DNA of 64,000 nt from the NCBI GenBank assembly GCA_009746045.1, contig RPFO01001851.1, positions 1 to 64,000 on the forward strand, in the 5' to 3' direction. The position numbers were made by a program, and so were the translations under genes. The notes beneath the pieces are model-generated. The model was not told the origin of the DNA, made no database searches, and saw nothing but the letters and a program-made list of their open reading frames with translations. This document shows positions 58,303-64,000 of the stretch, piece after piece. The stretch comes from Mesostigma viride. Its lineage: Eukaryota; Streptophyta; Mesostigmatophyceae; Mesostigmatales; Mesostigmataceae. Numbering within the stretch: the stretch's first letter is position 1; each line of letters opens with the position of its first letter.

Positions 58303-58336
58303 GACTTTGTAATTGTTATAAATGAATAAAAGAAAA

Positions 58337-59064
58337 TTATTTATTTCCTCTTTTAATTCCCAAGAACTTGTCTAAACAATTATGCGAAGGGGGTGTGGTC
58401 TTCGCGCGCTTGAGCGCCTGTGAACGCGGTACTGCGGTTTCAGACGCGGTCCGCTTCTTTTTTGATTCCGTCGGCTCTTGGTCGCTTTTTGTGTGCTGAG
58501 TCTTCATGGACCTCTGTTGCTCGTTGATGGCGTTCACGCAGTGCACTTGCTTCATGATCTCGATGCTAAATGGCGGATCTAATAAGAGGTGTTCCTCGTT
58601 CGAAAGTACATTTCTAAATTCCTCGATGGTCATGTCCCCTCCAAACATCTTGAGCGCCATCCTTGGTGGCGCTGCTCTGATCCCGCGAAAACTGAATTTC
58701 TCTCGAGACGGGTTCGATTTCCAAAGCTTGAAGGCCATCTGGAACAGCATCACATTACGCAGCTCTTGGTGAGCCGTATTAGAGCTCAGATTAAACGCCT
58801 TTGCGCACGGAAACGAGCAAAAAACTCCGCGGACCAAAAAACGCTGCCTTCTTTGTACTTGATAGGGAGTGGAACAGGGACCGTATCAAAGGGGTGACAG
58901 CAGTGCCAACAGCACACGTCGGTTTTCGCAGGCCATTTCCCTCGAGCGTCTTTCTGAAGCGTCGCGAGCAAAGGGGCCGCTCGCAGAACCTTTAACGATG
59001 ATGTCAGAGGGACGAAACTTTGCGCTTCCGAGTCTTCAGGATCTATACTATCATGGTCTTCCAT
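58337..59064 (-). pseudogene. VLTF2-like late transcription factor, one frameshift
   Basis: The ATG at 59064 begins MEDHDSIDPEDSE; the first part ends with the zinc motif CCWHCCHPFDTVPVPLPIKY. In the next frame, GVFCSFPCAKAFNLSS supplies the second Cys pair, as in poxvirus A1/VLTF2-like proteins of giant viruses (CxxCxHPF ... PxxY ... G.FCSF.CA.A). The shift lies in a run of six T on the minus strand near 58835; one extra T would join the halves. The rest is helical, ending in a basic tail (KKKRTASETAVPRSQALKRAK). Recruits RNA polymerase to late promoters in the family. Confidence 0.65.
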
Positions 59065-59154
59065 GATATCGCTCACTCACGCGAGCAAAGAATATCTTCC
59101 TCTGCTGACGAAAGGTTGTTAAATTTCCGTCCCCAAAAATGACCCGCAGCGTTC

Positions 59155-59900
59155 TCACAGGCTCGTTCTCGACAGGAGGGAACTGCAGATTGAGTCCGTG
59201 TCACTGCCAGAGTCGTAGTCGTCACTGTTATCGTCGAGAGGTGGGTGATACACGAGACCACATGTGGGTCGCTTTCCGATTAGACGAAACGTTTCCTTGT
59301 TTTGGCGGCGGATTTCAAGATACCGTATTACCGTCCACACGGGCTGGAAAGCTCCGACGCCGTCATAGAAATCTCTGTCTGGACCCTGGCAAAGAGCGAG
59401 GTCGTTCGTAACGTCCGTCTCCTCTCCGGTGCTCTCCACAAGACGGGCGGATAGAATGCGGTTGCCGATAGCGTCTCTCGAATTTATGTTGTTAGAAGAC
59501 GGAGGGGGAAACGTGACAGGCCGGCTAAGAGGATACGTGATGACGTAATCAACGCCGTTAAGAACATACTCGACGGAAAGGCTGACACGATACTTCTTAA
59601 TGTCGTCAGAGAGAAGTTCGCAATCGACGCCGCTCAGGACATCCAACGCGGTCTCTTCAACGATCTTCCCTCCGCATTTGCGAAGATACTCGCGAATTCC
59701 TTCCCCACATAGAACCAATCCGTGCGATCCGATACGTACACTCGACGGACGGTAAGGTCGTCCTCTTCAAGTGGCGCGAGTCTGTAGTCTCGCGAGGGGA
59801 CGGGTGCGACATAACGGGCGAATCTGGTGAACAGAGAGGCGATTTTCAAAGATGCGTAAATTACCCCGTACATGAATGTCGCTAAGAACGAGCTATACAT
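59155..59900 (-). pseudogene. membrane protein, probably one gene with a frameshift
   Basis: The ATG at 59900 (MYSSFLATFMYGVIYASLKI) gives an N-terminal hydrophobic helix and a polar stretch to about 59715. The next frame continues with EGIREYLRKCGGKIVEETAL, then SVEYVLNGVDYVITYPLSRPV and an acidic end (DDNSDDYDSGSDTDS). The parts overlap in the 59634-59718 region and read as one protein of about 245 residues. No family is recognised. Confidence 0.45.
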
Positions 59901-59914
59901 GTCTCGTTCATGGA

Positions 59915-60208
59915 CTACTTCTTCACAAGAACATCTTTCAACGCCTGTGAACGAAGCGACCCAGCATCCGTTCTGTACGTCGTTCTAACGTACGATCCGA
60001 CTTTGTCATCTGAAATGTATTTTTTCAACTCTTCCTTATTTTTCTTCATCTCTTCCTCATCGGACCAATTTCGGATCTCCTCTTCCTCGTCATCTGGATG
60101 GTCCAAGTGATGAACTTTGTTAGCCGGGGCAATGGACTTGCTCGTCCTCACCTTCTTCTGCAAGGTTTCGGGAACAATCATGTCCTTATACCAGTTGTTG
60201 GAATCCAT
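59915..60208 (-). CDS. charged protein, 97 aa, unknown
   Basis: Starts MDSNNWYKDMIVPETLQKK. Strongly charged middle (HPDDEEEEIRNWSDEEEMKKNKEELKK) with a helical, probably coiled region, and a C-terminal SQALKDVLVKK. Lies head-to-head with 60296-60562; the 87-base gap is AT-rich. No family recognised. Confidence 0.55.
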   Translation of the reverse strand: MDSNNWYKDMIVPETLQKKVRTSKSIAPANKVHHLDHPDDEEEEIRNWSDEEEMKKNKEELKKYISDDKVGSYVRTTYRTDAGSLRSQALKDVLVKK

Positions 60209-60276
60209 TTCATGTACGACACATTGGAATGATATTTTTTCACTTCTTGGTAACGAGCTAACAAATTAAATTTCCG

Positions 60277-60284
60277 TATATAAT
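60277..60284 (+). promoter_or_regulatory. TATA-like motif before 60296
   Basis: TATATAAT ends 11 bases before the ATG, in the AT-rich gap between divergent genes. Confidence 0.35.
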
Positions 60285-60295
60285 ACATTCTAGAC

Positions 60296-60562
60296 ATGAC
60301 AACCGTAAGAGACGCATTCGTAACGATCATGACACCGATATCATACCTTTTTCCGAGCGCTGGAATGGCCAGACCGGCATTTTCTTGGAAAAACATGACC
60401 AGTTCGTGTCATCTTAAATTGGAATCGATCACATATGACAACCTAGAGGGTTCTTTGTCTGTCCCTCCTGATTGTCCGATCGTTTTCAAATGGAAATACT
60501 CCCATCACCTGCAGACCAACGCGCCATGGAGTTTCTTGGTCGAGTCCTCACTAAAACCGTAA
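60296..60562 (+). CDS. small protein, 88 aa, unknown (possible frameshift)
   Basis: The ATG follows a TATATAAT string. The protein starts MTTVRDAFVTIMTPISYLF and continues SSCHLKLESITYDNLEGSLS with alternating beta-like sequence. In the next frame a stretch (EFLGRVLTKTVTLSPDTAIT ... TPDDVEKGNTS) runs on to 60642 and may be its true C-terminus after a one-base shift, or a separate overlapping ORF from 60490. No family recognised. Confidence 0.45.
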   Translation: MTTVRDAFVTIMTPISYLFPSAGMARPAFSWKNMTSSCHLKLESITYDNLEGSLSVPPDCPIVFKWKYSHHLQTNAPWSFLVESSLKP

Positions 60563-60756
60563 CTCTTAGTCCCGATACGGCCATTACAGTGATCACACCA
60601 AGCTTGACTCCGGACGACGTTGAAAAAGGAAATACCTCATAATAACAAATCAGGGTAGGCCGTTTTTTATGAAAGATTTTGAGAATATGAACGAAGATTT
60701 ATGGTCGTTCAAAGTCGTACAAGATAGCAACGAAAACACGACGACCGCAACGTTTA

Positions 60757-61420
60757 TCAGGCCTTGATCACCTTGTACTCCTCTCTTCCTTCTACCGCGG
60801 CTTGTAGCCGTCCGAGATATCCTTTGCGCACGTCGTTGACCATATGGGTTCGCAGACCGAGCCATTTAGGACCTTCACCTTTCAAGACCAAGGCGTTCCC
60901 TACTGACTTGTACAGATACGGGTTGGGAAATGACATATCGGGTCGTCTTCGTCTTCAACGCGCCAGTAGATTTTTGAACTACTTTGGGAAAGACGGGAGC
61001 GACCTTCGTCGTCCGTAAACCTAGGCGCTCCGAACGCAAAGACGCGAAGTTGTTTCGCGTCGTTGTCGGGCAGGAGAGCTAAGAGACACGAAGCGACCGC
61101 CCCGCCCATCGAATGTCCCGTAATATCCAGATCAAACCCCGAAACCAGGCGAGGTGACACTAACTTCTGTAATGCGGTCGCGGATTCCAAGTATCCTGAA
61201 TGGATTTTACATCCGCGGCATCCGAGTGCACGAGATTCCACTCGGTGCTGACTTTGTAACTTTCGAAGGACCGAGGATCGGTCCCTCGAACGACAACAAC
61301 TTGCCTTCTCTGGCTTGGTCCGTAATCACCGCCGCTTTTCCCTTGCGAGGCCACTCTACAACGTCCCACGACGATGGAAGGAAGGAATTCGAGTACACGA
61401 GTGTCGAGTAAATGCGTAAT
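60757..61420 (-). pseudogene. class 3 lipase, frameshifted
   Basis: Fragments in three minus frames, in order: NSFLPSSWDVVEWP...KAAVITD (about 61390-61290), VVVVRGTDPRSFESY (about 61290-61220), IHSGYLESATALQKL then the nucleophile elbow GHSMGGAVASCLLALLPD and VFAFGAPRF (61190-60990), and the end DDP then PNPYLYKSVGNALVLKGEGP (about 60930-60760). GHSMG (Ser), the GAPRF segment and the Asp of DEDDP fit the alpha/beta-hydrolase lipase-3 family found in several giant viruses. At least three frame changes break it. Native start not clear. Confidence 0.65.
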
Positions 61421-61488
61421 CTCGAAGAGTTTTGAGAATCGCCGGATCCATTTTTTTTTTGTTCTTTTAAAGTATACTCTCTTTTTTC

Positions 61489-61830
61489 ATGGAGATTGTC
61501 CAGGTTTGGAAGAATTTGAAGACGGCCGGGAACCTTTCAAGCGACATCAAGTACGCGATGAGCACCAACTTGTTCACGTACATGCTTTTGCTTACGTTCC
61601 CTCTGACAGCGACGGCCGTGAAGAAGAAGTTTAAGCAGATCGATCAGATGGGAGATGTCGACTTGAAGAAGGTCAAAATTAACAGCGGCGTCCTTGCCCT
61701 GTCTATACTTGCAGGAGCGATCGATACGTACCTTAAGACGCGCTTTAATTCTTGGAAGATCGGCATTCTGAATACTGTGGTGTTAGCTGCATTGATGTAT
61801 TCGTCTTGGTTGATTGCTATTAAGATTTAA
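61489..61830 (+). CDS. membrane protein, 113 aa, unknown
   Basis: Starts MEIVQVWKNLKTAGN just after a TATACT/poly-T stretch. Hydrophobic segments (LFTYMLLLTFPLTATAV; VLALSILAGAIDTYL; ILNTVVLAALMYSSWLIAI) separated by a basic loop (KKKFKQIDQMGDVDLKKVK). Intact. No family recognised. Confidence 0.65.
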   Translation: MEIVQVWKNLKTAGNLSSDIKYAMSTNLFTYMLLLTFPLTATAVKKKFKQIDQMGDVDLKKVKINSGVLALSILAGAIDTYLKTRFNSWKIGILNTVVLAALMYSSWLIAIKI

Positions 61831-61856
61831 TTGTGGCGTCATTTTAATAAACAAAA

Positions 61857-62108
61857 ATGCCTTTTGAGTTTGATAAGTGGACAGAACGGTTCGTTTCCGA
61901 CCTCACGCGCTTGATGAACTTTGTGAAACTTGCGATTTTTGCAGTAAGCGTTTTCATAATCCATAAAATTTCTCAAAAAAATAACGACGATCATCATCAG
62001 CCTACTGTACAAAACTCCATGTTTTTCGCAACCTTTGGAAGACCGATAAAAGAAGACGAGGACGCTGTCGTGACACGTCCATGCAATGGACGGCCGTGGC
62101 AAATATGA
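61857..62108 (+). CDS. small membrane protein, 83 aa, unknown
   Basis: The ATG follows TTAATAAACAAAA. N-terminal amphipathic part (FEFDKWTERFVSDLTRLM), one hydrophobic helix (FVKLAIFAVSVFIIHKI) and a polar His/Asp-rich tail. No family recognised. 27 bases after the previous stop. Confidence 0.55.
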   Translation: MPFEFDKWTERFVSDLTRLMNFVKLAIFAVSVFIIHKISQKNNDDHHQPTVQNSMFFATFGRPIKEDEDAVVTRPCNGRPWQI

Positions 62109-62164
62109 TGCTAATGGCTGTGTTGTAGATTGGACGCTTTTTTTGATTGCCTTTATTAGCACCT

Positions 62165-64000
62165 ATGCCTAGAAGCGGTTTACGTTGCGGATATAGACAT
62201 TCCACGAGAGGTTCTACGGAAGAAGATTGCCAAAAAGCGGGACAAGTGCGTTTGTACGGCCTTCGGCAGATTGCAAAGGGGCCAAGAAATAAACCTGACT
62301 TTCAAGGTGTACCGGAAAAGGGCCCAATCTATTGCGGGGCAGGATATGGCAGAAACAGGGGGTCGGTTACGCAGTGCAAATCGAAAGGCCAACTACGACT
62401 CTGGGGTCGATACTCCGTAGTTGTCGGAAAAAAGGAATTGAAACCAAACCAGACGGCTAAAACGCGCCTAGATCGCGTTTATCACAAGCAGAACTCTGGA
62501 GACAAGAAAAAGAGCGATGGGAAAAGGAAATTGCACAAAAGAGAGCGGCTGAACAAAAAATGCGGATGCAGAGGGCGCAAAAAGGGGGTATGAACCTATC
62601 AAACCGCAGCCGCCTCGTAAGGAAACACAATCTAAGCAACAAATTGTAGAAGATAACCAACAACTCGTTTCAGAGATGAAGCATCATGAACACAATTTGG
62701 AAAGAGACTTGCGTCAAGTAAAACGAGCAATACTGAAAGTTGAATCGAGCAATCCCGAAGAAACAAAACCCCAAACTGTAAAAGATGCAAAACCGGCTAG
62801 TTCCGAGCCAACAAAGCCGAAACCAGCAAGGAAGAAAAAAGGCAACCGAAATAAGAACAAGTCCATCGATTTGACGACAGATGACTCGACATCAGATAAA
62901 CAAGTCAAACCAAAGGGAAAAAATACACCTCTTCCGCCTAATGCGACCTCTCATGATCTCACAACCGATGATCCACTCGACGATGTGATTACCGAGAAAG
63001 TGGTGAGAACCGTCAAGGCGCCCGCTCTTCGCATTGTAAGAACACCGAATCAGTATCCGAGAATAACATACCCCCCTCACTGGTTCGAACTCGACTCGAT
63101 GTACAGTCTCACAAACCCAGATTTCCCGACGACACCATCTTGTTTTATCGCGGAACTCCCGGTGACGGACATTGTTTTTTCAATTCTTTTTACATCTGCC
63201 AAGCTTGGCGACAAAGAGAAACCATAACAACGGAGGAACTACTTTCGAAAGCACGCAACATGAGGAAGAAAATACTAGACGGTTGGGACAAGGTCTACGA
63301 ACCTCTCCTCAGAAGAGTTTGGGGTGCAAGGACAAAAATGGCGAGATGTCAAAATCCGTGAAAGAAACGCTTCCAGGGAATAAATGGATCGAAGTGAACG
63401 CGTCTTACATTATGGCGGAGATAACAAACACTCCTATTGTGGTAGTAACTCGTGGAAAGTCGTCCAAAATTATCCTAACGGAAACGTAACGTTTTATCGG
63501 TTCGACCCTCGTACAGAAAAAAGCACATGGAACCCGGCGGTCTACATGGATCACCTCAATCATCACTACACTGCTCTACTACCTCGTCGCGACTCCAACG
63601 ATTATGCTGCAATGCGACCATCGTTCCCCTTAGAGGTGGACCCAAGTCGCTTGAAAGGACTACATTATGAACCAGGTAAAACTGTCGATAGAAAAGATTT
63701 CGTGTATCAAAGCAAACCGGAGGAATACATCGATTCGAGTTTTAGGTTCTCGCATCACGAACTGCCAGGTTTAGTAGTCACTCACGTGCGAAAACTCTCT
63801 TCTGGCGGGACTTACAACGTCTTTGAGGCTGTCGTGGTGGCGCGGAGTTTCCATGGAACTGGGTTTACGGGCGGAAACTCTATCAAAGTGAGCCAAATCT
63901 TGCCGCGGGCGGATAGACTAAGGAAAAAATGCAAGGAGTTGCTAAGAGAAGAAGCAAACCGCCTTTTTTCACCGTCCGGCCCAGCTGGTCTACAAGGTCA
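62165..64000 (+). pseudogene. OTU-domain cysteine protease, frameshifted, runs off window
   Basis: A long protein in several + frames. The start near 62165 (ATGCCTA) needs a one-base shift to reach VYVADIDIPREVLRKK. A coiled part (RQEKERWEKEIAQKRAAEQK) and a Lys/Pro-rich linker to about 63080 follow. The OTU core begins YRGTPGDGHCFFNSF with catalytic Asp/Cys (Cys codon 63173-63175), then PIVVV and the final DHLNHHYTALLP with catalytic His (about 63550-63580). The reading frame then stays open to 64000. Shifts lie near 62172, 62410-62500, 62590, 63140, 63350 and 63470. OTU enzymes remove ubiquitin. The C-terminus is outside the window. Confidence 0.6.

Noticed and set aside
62147-62593. A 148-codon + strand frame rich in Lys/Arg/Gly
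   Set aside because: It is out of frame with the recognisable coiled-coil and OTU pieces of the same region and shows no domain; treated as a shadow of the broken OTU gene.

Overview
The window looks like part of an endogenous (integrated) giant DNA virus of the NCLDV/Nucleocytoviricota type, next to or inside a eukaryotic chromosome. The viral side is shown by a dense, mostly intronless block of genes with NCLDV hallmarks: an AEP-type primase, a D5-like helicase, a YqaJ-type nuclease, a poxvirus A22/RuvC-like resolvase, a VLTF2-like zinc protein, a SET-domain protein, a RING/TRAF-type zinc protein, an OTU-type protease and many small membrane proteins. The eukaryotic side is shown by tyrosine-recombinase (DIRS/Ngaro/TOC-like) retroelements that sit inside viral genes. 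TOC-like elements and integrated giant viruses are both known from chlorophyte algae, so a green-algal host is a reasonable guess, but nothing here proves it. No major capsid protein, family B DNA polymerase or A32 packaging ATPase was seen, so the lineage cannot be fixed.

Layout. 1-4060 is a C-rich, A-depleted tract whose long open frames are composition artefacts. 4061-10340 is poor in genes: it holds a decayed SF2 helicase remnant (about 7.2-8.08 kb) and an old element with split direct repeats (8195-10332). 10377-15142 holds a broken PAN-domain surface glycoprotein and three small membrane proteins. A complete class II (B12-dependent) ribonucleotide reductase follows on the minus strand (15135-17168). 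17210-28512 carries two fibre-like genes; the second is a roughly 10 kb run of about eight LamG modules plus a SPRY domain, broken by several frameshifts and by a 1962-bp split-direct-repeat element (21917-23878).

28.5-48.2 kb is an intact, compact viral core: primase, a capping-enzyme-like protein lacking catalytic motifs, a SLATT-like 2TM protein, YqaJ nuclease, resolvase, D5 helicase, RING/TRAF and F-box-like proteins, a Vsr-like nuclease and many conserved proteins of unknown function. At 48210-53446 a retrotransposon encoding Gag-like, RT-RNase H and tyrosine recombinase domains splits a DUF5871-like viral gene. 53.7-58.3 kb is again intact (HNH protein, large coiled-coil protein, SET protein). 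From 58.3 kb to the end many genes carry frameshifts (VLTF2-like, a membrane protein, class 3 lipase, OTU protein), and the OTU gene runs off the window.

Together the genes cover viral DNA replication and recombination (primase, D5, YqaJ, resolvase, nucleases), nucleotide supply (RNR), late transcription (VLTF2-like), chromatin or ubiquitin manipulation (SET, RING/TRAF, F-box-like, OTU) and particle surface proteins (PAN, LamG/SPRY). The broken genes carry frameshifts but few or no in-frame nonsense codons, so long-read indel error has to be weighed against genuine decay. The retroelement insertions do not depend on that question.
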